Shown here piece by piece: positions 48,431 to 56,895 of a stretch of DNA of 64,000 nucleotides (position 1 is its first letter; each line of letters starts with the position of its first letter). This stretch comes from Clostridiales bacterium (lineage in GTDB: Bacteria; Bacillota; Clostridia; Christensenellales; CAG-138): contig DXWI01000005.1 of assembly GCA_019416935.1 (NCBI GenBank), positions 26,385 to 90,384 on the forward strand, read 5' to 3'. The notes under the pieces are model-generated. The model was given only the letters and a program-made list of their open reading frames with translations. It searched no databases and had not been told where the DNA came from. Made by a program: the position numbers and the translations under genes.

Positions 48431-49075
48431 CTATTCAAACCGTACCGAGCAGCAAAGGCGCATGGCGTCGCCGCTGCCGGAGGGATAGACCGAGAAGTGA
48501 AAGCGTCCGTAATCCGCAGCGGCGCTTTCTTTTGTTTCCTGCATGGCGAGGAACAGCGCGCACCACTCGGACCGGACGGCCATCGGCAGCGCATACTCGC
48601 CGTCATAGGCCGAGAGCACGCCGAGCAGCGTTTGTTCCATCGCCGCTGCCTGCGTCTGCCGGCGTTTTTCCGTGCGCTGTTCCAGCGCGGCCGCAATGGC
48701 GCTGCCGTCCGCATCCGGCTCGGCGACGATGGGAAACGCGAGCACGAAGCCGGAAACAAACGACTCCGAGAGCGAGAGCTGCAGATGGCTGACGGCCGCT
48801 GCGTCGCCCATGCCTTCGATTTCCAGCCGATAGCCGTGCTTTTCGTCCTTGGTTTCGATGGAAAAGAACGAAAGGTCATCGATCAGGGCGCCTGCCGGGC
48901 GGCCAAACGGCGTGGCCGTGGGCTGCACCGCGGTCGGTGAAACCACGGCTTCCGCTGCGTCCGCTTCCCGCTCACGCCGGCCGGTGAGCAGGTAGACGGC
49001 GATCAAGGCGGCAACGATGATGGCGGTAAACAGATAGTCCAGCCGCTTGTTGTGTCGATTGGAATGCTTTTCCAT
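48431..49075 (-). CDS. Single-pass membrane protein of unknown function
   Basis: A 214-residue protein I do not recognise. It has a short basic N-terminus (EKHSNRHNKRLD), one membrane helix (YLFTAIIVAALIAVYLL, about residues 14-30), a Thr/Pro-rich stretch with VSPTAVQPTATPF, and a soluble extracytoplasmic domain with alternating beta and helical parts. There are no obvious catalytic motifs. The ATG at 49075 follows an extended -10 box by six bases and has no ribosome binding site. It is separated from the upstream leftward operon by 222 bases, so it seems to be transcribed on its own. Confidence 0.7.
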   Translation of the reverse strand: MEKHSNRHNKRLDYLFTAIIVAALIAVYLLTGRREREADAAEAVVSPTAVQPTATPFGRPAGALIDDLSFFSIETKDEKHGYRLEIEGMGDAAAVSHLQLSLSESFVSGFVLAFPIVAEPDADGSAIAAALEQRTEKRRQTQAAAMEQTLLGVLSAYDGEYALPMAVRSEWCALFLAMQETKESAAADYGRFHFSVYPSGSGDAMRLCCSVRFE

Positions 49076-49081
49076 GAGAAA

Positions 49082-49090
49082 AGTATACCA
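49082..49090 (-). promoter_or_regulatory. Extended -10 box at a leaderless start
   Basis: On the minus strand TGGTATACT (TGn plus TATACT, 49082-49090) with six bases to the ATG at 49075. No good -35 is seen, as is common with extended -10 promoters. Confidence 0.5.
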
Positions 49091-49297
49091 TATTCCGGTT
49101 GGACATATCGCGCTATTTTGGCCGGTTTGGTCGTTTTTTGATGAATTTTGCCGGTGTATCTGCACCATGGCGGCGCGGCAGACCGGCGCCGAGTCTTCGT
49201 TCCTTCATCCGTACCGATGCAGCTTCGCTGTTTGAAGCGCGCTTCCTTTCCAAGCAAGTCCCAACTGCTCCAAAATGATGCAACAGTTCAATTCGTG

Positions 49298-49984
49298 TCA
49301 CAACCGGAGCAGATTACCGCGGCGTTCTGCGGCCGTGTCGCCGGAACACAGCGCCAGAAAGCGGCCTCTGCTGTTTGCCTCCGCCTGCAAACGATGCTGT
49401 AAATACAGGCTTGCGGATCCGGTTGCCCTGAGACCGAGCGCCTGCTGGGCACGCAGGACCGCCCGCCGCGTTCCTTCACAGTATGTACCCGACAGCGCGG
49501 CTTCATGCGCGCCGCAGCGCTGCAGCAGCGCCTGCAGGCGGCACACGTCGGCTCCGGCGTCGCCCGGGCGCAGCGCGCGCGGCATCAGCGCCTCGACATG
49601 CACGCAATCGGGCGAGCGAACGTCCGCGTCCACCATCCAAAACCGGCCGGTGGCCAGCGCAGCGCGCCGAATCGCCGCGCGCTCGCGCGCAGACCGGCCC
49701 CGGCACAGGTCGAATGCGGTTCCGCCGGCATGCGGGAACGAGCTGAGCGCGTCCGCAAACGCGCGGCAGACCGAGAGCGGCTCGTACAGCGCGGCCAGTG
49801 CGTCGAGCGCGTCGAGCGCGCGCCGGTCGGTCCATGCAAACCCCGCGTGGGAACAGCCGAAAAAGGCGGCAACCGATAGGGAAAACCGCTCCACAAAGGG
49901 CATCTGCGCCCAGACGGGCAGGTCAAACAACCGCGCCGCACCGCACGCAGGATCAAAGATCAGAAGGGTCGTCTTTGCACACAT
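49298..49984 (-). CDS. Putative M15-like peptidase with peptidoglycan-binding domain
   Basis: A 228-residue protein. The C-terminal part (about 138-195) is a peptidoglycan-binding-1 domain: LRPGDAGADVCRLQALLQRCGAH and TRRAVLRAQQALGL. Before it, SFPHAGGTAFDL (H85, D92) and SPDCVHVEA (H129) reproduce the spacing of zinc ligands in M15 peptidases (S-x-H-x-x-G-x-A-x-D-L ... H-x-E), so a D,D- or L,D-peptidase-like activity is possible; the usual catalytic glutamate before the last histidine is an aspartate. There is no signal peptide, which is odd for a wall enzyme. AAGGG is four bases before the chosen ATG; another ATG is one codon earlier. It follows the 50002 gene by 17 bases. Confidence 0.55.
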   Translation of the reverse strand: MCAKTTLLIFDPACGAARLFDLPVWAQMPFVERFSLSVAAFFGCSHAGFAWTDRRALDALDALAALYEPLSVCRAFADALSSFPHAGGTAFDLCRGRSARERAAIRRAALATGRFWMVDADVRSPDCVHVEALMPRALRPGDAGADVCRLQALLQRCGAHEAALSGTYCEGTRRAVLRAQQALGLRATGSASLYLQHRLQAEANSRGRFLALCSGDTAAERRGNLLRL

Positions 49985-50001
49985 CATACCCTTAGGATAT
50001 G

Positions 50002-50814
50002 TCAGGAACGGGGATTCGGGTGCGCGGCGTGCCTGCGAAAAAGACCGGCTGCGGCGATCGAGAGGCACAGACCCGCCAGTATCCGATAATAGAGCGTATA
50101 CCGCGTAAAGAAGGAGAGCAGCAGCAGGATACCGGCCGTGAGAGCATATTTTCTGCCATATGCACCGGCGTTTTCGCGCAGCAGTTCGCCGAGGCGTCTG
50201 CGCGCACCTGCCCGGCGGCGCTGCTCGGCGGCAATGTAGGCGTGCACCGCCTCGTCGTCCGGCCAGAGCGCATCCGCCTGTCCCGCTGCGGTCACGAGCG
50301 CGTCCGGCCCGATCAGCCGCGCACGGCGCGGCGAACGAAGCACAAAGGCCTCCGCGGCGGGGGTGAAGCCCGCGCTCGAACAGATGACCAGCGCCTGATC
50401 CGGGCTTTGACGCAGCAACGGCAGCAGCGCATCGGCGCCGACCGGCTCAGCCCGCTGCATCGGAATCGGGTTTTCCACGCCGCCGGATCGCCGGCACAGC
50501 TCCAAAAAAGCCGTCTCCGGCAGAAACATTAGCTTTTCGCGCATGAGAAGCCGGCGGATGCGGATCATCTCTTTTTTGATAAAGCGTGCCATGGTGATCT
50601 CGCGCGCGACATGCAGCAGCAGGGACGCGACTGCAAGCGACAGCGCCGCGAGCAGGGCCGAGCGGGGCGTATCCAGGTGCAGGCGGAAGAACAGAAATGC
50701 GGCGGCGAACAGGATCACGCGCAGCGCAATGTAATCGAGCGTGCGCGCGAACAGATTGCGGCCGCCGTAGCGCCGCTGTTTGAAATACCGGAGCAACTGT
50801 TTTTCTGTCAGCAT
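50002..50814 (-). CDS. Membrane protein with possible nuclease-like domain
   Basis: A 270-residue protein with two helices near the N-terminus (about residues 29-65), a soluble cytoplasmic middle (about 80-215), and two helices at the C-terminus (about 223-262). In the middle, ALVICSSAGFTPAAEAFVLRSPRRARLIGPDAL resembles the end of Mrr-type restriction-endonuclease-like domains ('VTTSGFT...A...vxLIDGxxL'), but I do not see the catalytic (D/E)xK motif clearly, so an inactive copy or coincidence is possible. Otherwise unrecognised. A GGGGG site precedes the ATG at 50814. It is co-directional with the M15-like gene. Confidence 0.55.
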   Translation of the reverse strand: MLTEKQLLRYFKQRRYGGRNLFARTLDYIALRVILFAAAFLFFRLHLDTPRSALLAALSLAVASLLLHVAREITMARFIKKEMIRIRRLLMREKLMFLPETAFLELCRRSGGVENPIPMQRAEPVGADALLPLLRQSPDQALVICSSAGFTPAAEAFVLRSPRRARLIGPDALVTAAGQADALWPDDEAVHAYIAAEQRRRAGARRRLGELLRENAGAYGRKYALTAGILLLLSFFTRYTLYYRILAGLCLSIAAAGLFRRHAAHPNPRS

Positions 50815-50883
50815 CCGTGTACGCCCCCTTTTCAACCTGCTTTGAGCATTGCCGCCGCAAGGGTAAACTATACGGATTTTATC

Positions 50884-50912
50884 TTGTGAAGAACCCATGG
50901 TTGCGCTATACT
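50884..50912 (+). promoter_or_regulatory. Promoter for nadD-yqeK
   Basis: TTGTGA (50884-50889), 17-base spacer, TATACT (50907-50912), then GAGGAGG and the GTG start. Confidence 0.7.
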
Positions 50913-50946
50913 GTATGCAGTGAAAAGTTGGCGAGGAGGCGGGCCT

Positions 50947-52131
50947 GTGCGCATCGGTATTCTGGGCGGAACGTTCAATCCCATTCATCGCGCACACATC
51001 CAGATGGCACGGATGGCGCAGGAATGCATGGCGCTCGATCGCGTGCTGCTCATGGTGGCCGCGGATCCGCCGCACAAGCGGGTTGCGGGCGCGGTGGACG
51101 GGGCGCACCGGCTTCGCATGGCGGAGCTGGCGGCGGCGCCGTTTCCCAACATCGCTGCATGCGACATGGAACTCAAACGCGCCGGCAGGAGCTATACGTT
51201 CGACACGCTTACCGAGCTGACGCGGCGCTATCCGGGCGCGGAGCTCTTCTGGATTGTCGGCAGCGATATGCTGCTCGATCTGCCCAACTGGCATCGCGTG
51301 GACGAGCTGCTGCGGTTGGCCGGGATCATTGCGCTTCCGCGGCAGGGAGAATCCCATGCCGACACGGCGGCGGCCGAAGCGCTGAGGCAGGCGTTCGGCG
51401 CGCGCGTTGCACTGCTGGATCGGGCGGTGGACCGGATGTCCTCAACCGAGATCCGCGGGCGCGTGTTCCGTGCGCTGCCCGTGCAGGCGTTGGTGGAACC
51501 GGCGGTTGAACGGTATTTTTACGAGGAGGGCCTGTATCTGCCGGGTGCGGTCGATGCGCTGCGGTCAAAGATGCAGCGCCGGCTTTCTCCAAAGCGCTAC
51601 CGGCATGTCATGGGCGCGGTGCGGCAGGCGGCGGCGCTCTCGGAGCGGTATGTTGGCGAGGCGGCACCGGAGGAGCAGGCGGGCCTTTTTGAGCGGGCGC
51701 GGCTTGCCGCTCTGCTGCACGATTGCGCCAAACAGCTCGATGAACGGCGGCTTTCCGTGCTTTCCGGCGACGATACGCCGGGCGCAGAGCGCGTATTGCA
51801 TGCGTTTGCGGGCGCGGTGATGGCGAAAATGGCCTATGGCGTGCGGGATGAGACGGTTTTGCGCGCGATCCGCCTGCATACGACCGGCGAAGCGAATATG
51901 ACCGTGCTCGAGCGCATCGTGTATCTGGCCGACCTGACCGAGCCGGAGCGGCGCTATCCGGGCGTTGAGAACTACCGCGCGCACCTTGGACCGGATTCCG
52001 GTACGGCGATGCGCTTTGCCCTCGCCGGCACGATCGGACGGCTTCGCGCAGAGGGTGTGCCGGTTCATCCGGCCTCGCTGCGCGCGGAACAATATTTTCG
52101 GCAATACCAGCAGAATGAACACAGCAATTAA
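50947..52131 (+). CDS. nadD: NadD-YqeK fusion: nicotinate-nucleotide adenylyltransferase and HD hydrolase
   Basis: A 394-residue two-domain protein. Residues 1-195 are NadD, which makes deamido-NAD: GILGGTFNPIHRAHI (nucleotide-binding GGxFxPxHxGH-like loop), WIVGSDMLLDLPNWHR and MSSTEIRGRV. Residues about 200-394 are a YqeK-type HD domain, a diadenosine tetraphosphatase: YRHVMGAVRQA, LAALLHDCAKQL (HD), and IRLHTTGEANMT. In most Firmicutes nadD and yqeK are separate neighbours; here they are one reading frame. The start is GTG at 50947 with GAGGAGG eight bases upstream. rsfS follows 13 bases later, the normal gene order. Confidence 0.93.
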   Translation: MRIGILGGTFNPIHRAHIQMARMAQECMALDRVLLMVAADPPHKRVAGAVDGAHRLRMAELAAAPFPNIAACDMELKRAGRSYTFDTLTELTRRYPGAELFWIVGSDMLLDLPNWHRVDELLRLAGIIALPRQGESHADTAAAEALRQAFGARVALLDRAVDRMSSTEIRGRVFRALPVQALVEPAVERYFYEEGLYLPGAVDALRSKMQRRLSPKRYRHVMGAVRQAAALSERYVGEAAPEEQAGLFERARLAALLHDCAKQLDERRLSVLSGDDTPGAERVLHAFAGAVMAKMAYGVRDETVLRAIRLHTTGEANMTVLERIVYLADLTEPERRYPGVENYRAHLGPDSGTAMRFALAGTIGRLRAEGVPVHPASLRAEQYFRQYQQNEHSN

Positions 52132-52144
52132 AGGAGGAACCGTA

Positions 52145-52528
52145 TTGAACACTCGCTTACCGGAACAGGTGGAAGCGCTCTGCGCAGCGCTGTATGACAA
52201 GAAGGCACTGGACATCCTCGCCATCCACGTCGGGGACAGAACCGTGATCGCCGACTGGTTCATCATTTGCAGCGGCCGCGCGGCGCCCCAGATCAAGGCG
52301 CTCTCTGACGATTTGGAGGAAAAGGCGGAGCAGATCGGCCTCGATCTGAGGCGGAAGGAGGGGTATGATGCCGGCCGCTGGATCGTGCTCGACTATGCGG
52401 ACGTCCTCGTGCATATCTTTCATCCGGAGGAGCGGCAGTATTATAACATGGAGCGCCTGTGGGACACGGATGAGACGGCGGTGGCCTACTCCCGTGAACG
52501 GGATGCAGAAACGCCCGAAAGGCAGTAA
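52145..52528 (+). CDS. rsfS: Ribosomal silencing factor RsfS
   Basis: A 127-residue RsfS (YbeB/Iojap), which binds L14 on the large subunit and blocks subunit joining during starvation. Signatures: ALYDKKALDILAIHVGD, IADWFIICSGRAAPQIKAL, GYDAGRWIVLDYADVLVHIFHPEERQYYNMERLW. The start is TTG at 52145, seven bases after AAGGAGG, a clear case of a non-ATG start. It is next to nadD-yqeK as in most Firmicutes. Confidence 0.95.
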   Translation: MNTRLPEQVEALCAALYDKKALDILAIHVGDRTVIADWFIICSGRAAPQIKALSDDLEEKAEQIGLDLRRKEGYDAGRWIVLDYADVLVHIFHPEERQYYNMERLWDTDETAVAYSRERDAETPERQ

Positions 52529-52573
52529 GCCGGAACGGCCGGGAAGCGGTCGGGGATATGGGGTGCATAGGGC

Positions 52574-55090
52574 ATGGAAAAGTCACTGGGACAACTGCAG
52601 CCGGGTGAATCCGGCTTGATCAAGAGCGTCGGCGCGGAGAACCCGCGCGTAAAGCGGCGCTTGGTAGACATGGGCATCACGCCGATGACCGAGATCGAGG
52701 TTCGCCGGATCGCGCCGCTGGGCGATCCGATCGAGGTGAGCCTGCGCGGCTACGCACTATCGCTCAGACGGGAGGACGCGCTGCAGATCGCGCTGTTCTC
52801 CGAGGAAGAGGCGGTTGCATACCGCGAAAAGGAAGCGGCGTTGCAAAAGGAGTTTGCTTCGCGCGCGGGAAGGGCGCTGGGCGACCATGCCGCGGATACG
52901 GATCTGGATGCGCACAAGCAGGCGGAGCGCCTTACAAAATGGATTATCCATACGAACGGCTGCAGCGGCTGCGCCTCCTGCGCTTCCTGCGCCTCCTGTG
53001 CGGGGCTGGGTAAAAAGAAGCGTGCCGTCGCGCCCAAAATGGCGCCGGAGCAGGACGATCTGCCGGTCAAGCTGGCGCTGGTGGGCAACCCGAATTGCGG
53101 AAAGACAACGCTGTTCAACGCGCTCACCGGCGCGCGCGAATATGTCGGCAACTGGCCGGGCGTGACGGTTGAAAAGAAGGAACGCCACCTGCACGCGCAC
53201 GGACACGATATGACGATCGTGGATCTGCCCGGCATCTATTCGCTCTCCACCTATTCGATGGAGGAGGTGGTGGCGCGCAATTTTGTCATCGAGGAAAAGC
53301 CGGACGCCATCATCAACATCATCGACGCGACGAATCTCGAGCGCAACCTGTATCTGACCGTACAGCTCATGGAGCTCGAACGGCCGATGATCCTTGCGCT
53401 CAATATGATGGACGAGGTCAAGCGCATGGGTGTCGCCATCGACTGCGGCCGGCTGTCGCTGGAGCTTGGCGTGCCGGTCGTGCCGATCTGTGCGCGCACC
53501 GGCGAGGGCGTGGAGGAACTGCTACGCGAGAGCGCCAAGCTGTTCACGCTCGCGCATGAGCAGCTGCACACGGGCTTTCATATCGAGCCGGACGACCTCT
53601 ACGACGCGCATACGCACGCGGCGCACCACCGCATCGGCGAGGTGCTCGGGGACGCCCCGGCAAAGGCATCCCTTCCGGCGCATTGGGCGGAGATCAAGCT
53701 GCTCGAGGGCGATCCGATCGTCCGCGAACAACTACGCCTCACGCCGCAGCAACTTGAAGAGATCGACAAGGTGATCGCGGACTATGTCGGCGAGGGCGTG
53801 CCGGGCGACAACGAGACGCGCGTCGCGGACAGCCGCTACCGCTATATCACCCGCGTTTGCGCGGCAGCCACATCCCGCCGCACCAAGGCGCGCGATATGA
53901 CGGACCGGATCGACGCGGTATTGACGAACAAATGGCTAGGCATCCCGATCTTTCTGCTCATCATGGGCCTGATCTTCGTGCTCACGTTTGATACGCTCGG
54001 CGGCTGGCTATCCGACGGCGTGGAGCGGCTCATCGGGGATCTGCTCGCGCCATGGGCGGAGTCGATGCTGCTGGGGGCGGGCGCGGCGCCATGGCTCGTG
54101 AGCCTGCTGTGCGACGGCGTGATCACGGGCGTCGGCGGCGTACTGGTGTTTCTGCCGCAGATTGCGCTGCTGTTCTTCTTCCTCTCGCTTCTGGAGGACA
54201 GCGGGTATATGTCGCGCACCGCGTTTTTGATGGATCGGGCGCTCAAGCGCTTCGGCCTTTCCGGCAAGTCGTTCATTCCGATGCTGATGGGCTTTGGCTG
54301 CACCGTGCCCGCCGCCATGTGCGCGCGCACGATGGAAAACGAGGACGACCGGCGCATGACGATCATGCTGCTGCCCTTTGTTTCCTGCTCGGCAAAGCTG
54401 CCCGTCTACGGTATGATCGCATCGGCGTTCTTTGATGAATACCGCGGACTGATCGTGCTGAGCCTCTATGTGCTCGGCATCGTGGTCGGCATTCTGACCG
54501 GCATTCTGTTCAAGCACACGCTGTTTCAGAAGAATAAAGCGGCGTTTGTGCTGGAGCTGCCGCCGTATCGCTTTCCGTCGCTTCGAAACACGCTGCTGCA
54601 TGTCGGCGAGCGCGTGGGCCATTTTCTCGAAAAGGCCGGCACCATCATCCTCGTCATGAGCATCGTGCTCTGGTTTTTGATGCATTTTGATTTTGCGTTT
54701 ACGCTGACGGACCAGACGGAGACGAGCATCCTCGGCGTGCTCGGCGGCTGGATTGCGCCGGTCTTTGGGCCGCTAGGCTTCGGCACATGGCAGGCCTCCG
54801 TTGCGCTGCTGACGGGGCTGGTCGCCAAGGAGGCGGTCAATTCGTCGCTTTCGATGTTTCTGGGCGTTACCGGCAGCGCGCTGCCTGCCGCGCTTTCCGG
54901 CCTGTTTACGCCGCTGTCGGCCTATTGCTTCCTCGTGTTTGTGCTTCTGTATGTGCCTTGCATGGCGGCGGTCGCAACGATCCGGCGCGAGCTGGACAGC
55001 AGAAAGCACACCTGGTTTATGATCGCCTATCAGCTCGGCATTGCGTATCTGATGGCGCTCATCATCCATATCTTGGGCAGCGCGTTTTAA
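52574..55090 (+). CDS. feoB: FeoA-FeoB fusion ferrous iron transporter with cysteine ladder
   Basis: An 838-residue Fe2+ transporter. Residues 1-76 are a FeoA (SH3-like) domain: SLGQLQPGESGLIKSV, RRLVDMGITPMTEIEV and VSLRGYALSLRREDA. A linker follows, containing five cysteines at 130, 133, 136, 139 and 142 (C-x2-C repeated). Then comes FeoB: the G domain with GNPNCGKTTLFNAL (171-184), NWPGVTVEKKE, DLPGIYSLSTYS and ALNMMDE, a GDI-like helical spacer, and the membrane part with the Gate motifs SCSAKLPVYGMI and the FIPMLMGFGCTVPA segment. FeoA and FeoB are usually separate genes. The membrane half appears complete, and a terminator follows. Confidence 0.93.
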   Translation: MEKSLGQLQPGESGLIKSVGAENPRVKRRLVDMGITPMTEIEVRRIAPLGDPIEVSLRGYALSLRREDALQIALFSEEEAVAYREKEAALQKEFASRAGRALGDHAADTDLDAHKQAERLTKWIIHTNGCSGCASCASCASCAGLGKKKRAVAPKMAPEQDDLPVKLALVGNPNCGKTTLFNALTGAREYVGNWPGVTVEKKERHLHAHGHDMTIVDLPGIYSLSTYSMEEVVARNFVIEEKPDAIINIIDATNLERNLYLTVQLMELERPMILALNMMDEVKRMGVAIDCGRLSLELGVPVVPICARTGEGVEELLRESAKLFTLAHEQLHTGFHIEPDDLYDAHTHAAHHRIGEVLGDAPAKASLPAHWAEIKLLEGDPIVREQLRLTPQQLEEIDKVIADYVGEGVPGDNETRVADSRYRYITRVCAAATSRRTKARDMTDRIDAVLTNKWLGIPIFLLIMGLIFVLTFDTLGGWLSDGVERLIGDLLAPWAESMLLGAGAAPWLVSLLCDGVITGVGGVLVFLPQIALLFFFLSLLEDSGYMSRTAFLMDRALKRFGLSGKSFIPMLMGFGCTVPAAMCARTMENEDDRRMTIMLLPFVSCSAKLPVYGMIASAFFDEYRGLIVLSLYVLGIVVGILTGILFKHTLFQKNKAAFVLELPPYRFPSLRNTLLHVGERVGHFLEKAGTIILVMSIVLWFLMHFDFAFTLTDQTETSILGVLGGWIAPVFGPLGFGTWQASVALLTGLVAKEAVNSSLSMFLGVTGSALPAALSGLFTPLSAYCFLVFVLLYVPCMAAVATIRRELDSRKHTWFMIAYQLGIAYLMALIIHILGSAF

Positions 55091-55112
55091 GAAACCACAG
55101 TTTGTAGACCCT

Positions 55113-55156
55113 TTCATGCAGGGGATCGAAAGATTTCCTGCATGAATTGCTTTTTG
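55113..55156 (+). terminator. Terminator after feoB
   Basis: Perfect 10-base stem (55113-55122 with 55137-55146) and TTGCTTTTTG. The T-run overlaps the -35 box of the surE promoter. Confidence 0.85.
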
Positions 55157-55175
55157 GGCGGCGACATGATACACT
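55147..55175 (+). promoter_or_regulatory. Promoter for the surE operon
   Basis: TTGCTT (55147-55152), 17-base spacer, TACACT (55170-55175). A CGGAG site follows before the surE ATG. Confidence 0.6.
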
Positions 55176-55204
55176 AATAACCAACTTTATGACGGAGAAA
55201 TTGC

Positions 55205-55969
55205 ATGAAATTCCTTCTGTGCAATGATGATGGATATTTGGCGGAGGGCATCGGCGCGCTTGCAAAAACGCTGTCCGACGGCCACGAGGTGTTTGCCGCC
55301 GCGCCGAACCGGCAGCGCAGCGCTGCCAGCCGGTCGATGACGCTGTTTGACCCGCTGCGGGTGGAGCGCGTCACACTGCCGCTCGCACCCGATGTGCCGG
55401 CCTATTCGGTCTCCGGTACGCCGGTGGACTGCGTGCGCCTTGCGCTGGGCAACCTGTTTCCGAAGCCGGATATCGTGCTTTCCGGCATCAACCACGGCGG
55501 CAACCTCGGCACGGATACGCTGTACTCGGGTACGGTGGCCGCAGCGCACGAAGCCGCGCTGCTGGGCTATCAGGCGATCGCGGTATCCTGCATGGGCCAT
55601 CGGCCGGCGCATCTCGAAACGGCGGCGTTCGTGGCGCGCAGGGCGGCGGAGTATCTTCTGGCGCACCCGCTGCCGTTCGGCGTTGTGCTCAACGTCAACG
55701 TTCCGGATCTGCCGCTGACGGCGCTCAAGGGCGTCCGCACGGCGCCGCTCTCCATCGTGCAGTATGCGCTGCGCTTCGAGGAGCGGAAGGACCCGTATGG
55801 CGGCCGCTATTTCTGGGCGCCGAGCGGACAAAAGCTGTCCGACCCAACGGGACAGGACGTGGATGAACGCTATGTCGTGGACGGCTACGCCGTCTGTACG
55901 ACGCTGCAATATGATTTGACGGACCGGCAGACCCTCGGCAGCCTCGCTGTGGACGGACTGTTGGATTGA
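55205..55969 (+). CDS. surE: 5'/3'-nucleotidase SurE
   Basis: A 254-residue SurE, a metal-dependent nucleoside monophosphate phosphatase. Motifs: LLCNDDGYLAEGI (metal-binding DD), AAPNRQRSAASRSMT, VSGTPVDCVRLAL, LSGINHGGNLGTDTLYSGTVAAAHEAALLG and the conserved C-terminal segment with TDRQTLGSL. In the family the N-terminal DD usually follows 'ILxTNDDG'; here it is LLCNDDG. It heads a run of closely packed genes to ispH-rpsA. Confidence 0.94.
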   Translation: MKFLLCNDDGYLAEGIGALAKTLSDGHEVFAAAPNRQRSAASRSMTLFDPLRVERVTLPLAPDVPAYSVSGTPVDCVRLALGNLFPKPDIVLSGINHGGNLGTDTLYSGTVAAAHEAALLGYQAIAVSCMGHRPAHLETAAFVARRAAEYLLAHPLPFGVVLNVNVPDLPLTALKGVRTAPLSIVQYALRFEERKDPYGGRYFWAPSGQKLSDPTGQDVDERYVVDGYAVCTTLQYDLTDRQTLGSLAVDGLLD

Positions 55970-55986
55970 AGGGAGACGGATGAAAC

Positions 55987-56895
55987 ATGGGCGGCTTGCT
56001 CGACACCATTGCGGACAACTATCAGCAGTTTTCCAAGGGACAGAAGCGCATTGCGGAATATATCATGCACTCCTATGACGATGCGGCGTTCATGACTGCC
56101 GCGCGCCTTGGCGAAACGGTCGGCGTGAGCGAATCGACCGTGGTGCGCTTTGCCTATGCCATCGGTCTGGATGGTTATCCGGCGCTGCAGGAGGAGCTGC
56201 AGGAGCTCATCCGGCATCGCCTCACGAGCGTGCAGCGCATTCGCCTTGCCGCGTCCATTCCGCAGGACGACATCCTCCGGCGCGTGCTGACCGACGATAT
56301 CAACAACATCCGCGCTACGATCGACATGATCGACAACGAGAGCTTTCGCTGCGCGATCCAGGCGGTGCTCGGCGCGCGGCGCATCTATGTGCTCGGCATT
56401 CGCAGCGCCATGTCGCTGGCCCAGTTCATGACGTATTATCTCGATTATGTTTGCGACAACGTCATGTTTGTCAACGGCGCGGTGCAGGATATCTATGAGC
56501 GCATGATACGCCTCGGACCGGAGGACGTGTGCATCGGCATCAGCTTTCCGCGCTACAGCGTGCGTACCATCGACGCCATGCGCTATGCCAAGATGCGCGG
56601 CGCGACCGTGATCTCGCTGACCGATGTGCCGAACTCCCCGTCCACCCGTTATGCGGATTATGTGCTGTGCGCGCGCAGCAACATGGCCAGCTTTGCCGAT
56701 TCGCTCGTCGCGCCGCTCTCGCTCATCAATGCCATCATCGTGGCGATCGGCCTCGCGCGCAGGGATGAGGCATCCTACCATCTCAGCCAGCTCGAAAAAA
56801 TCTGGAGCGAGGAGGGCGTGTATATGACCGATCCGCATATGGAGACCGCGGAGGAAGAGCCGCTTTTTGAAGAAGAAGAGGAGGAGCAAACATGA
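55987..56895 (+). CDS. MurR/RpiR family transcriptional regulator
   Basis: A 302-residue regulator with an N-terminal HTH-6 domain (about residues 1-77: FSKGQKRIAEYIMHSYDDAAFMTAARLGETVGVSESTVVRFAYAIGLDGY) and a C-terminal SIS sugar-phosphate binding domain (about 120-250, IYVLGIRSAMSLAQF, and DVCIGISFPRYSVRTIDAM). Family members respond to phosphosugars such as MurNAc-6-P or ribose-5-P. A poly-Glu tail (EEEPLFEEEEEEQT) ends it. No sugar catabolic gene is adjacent, so the target is unknown. Its stop overlaps the next start by four bases (ATGA). Confidence 0.9.
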   Translation: MGGLLDTIADNYQQFSKGQKRIAEYIMHSYDDAAFMTAARLGETVGVSESTVVRFAYAIGLDGYPALQEELQELIRHRLTSVQRIRLAASIPQDDILRRVLTDDINNIRATIDMIDNESFRCAIQAVLGARRIYVLGIRSAMSLAQFMTYYLDYVCDNVMFVNGAVQDIYERMIRLGPEDVCIGISFPRYSVRTIDAMRYAKMRGATVISLTDVPNSPSTRYADYVLCARSNMASFADSLVAPLSLINAIIVAIGLARRDEASYHLSQLEKIWSEEGVYMTDPHMETAEEEPLFEEEEEEQT

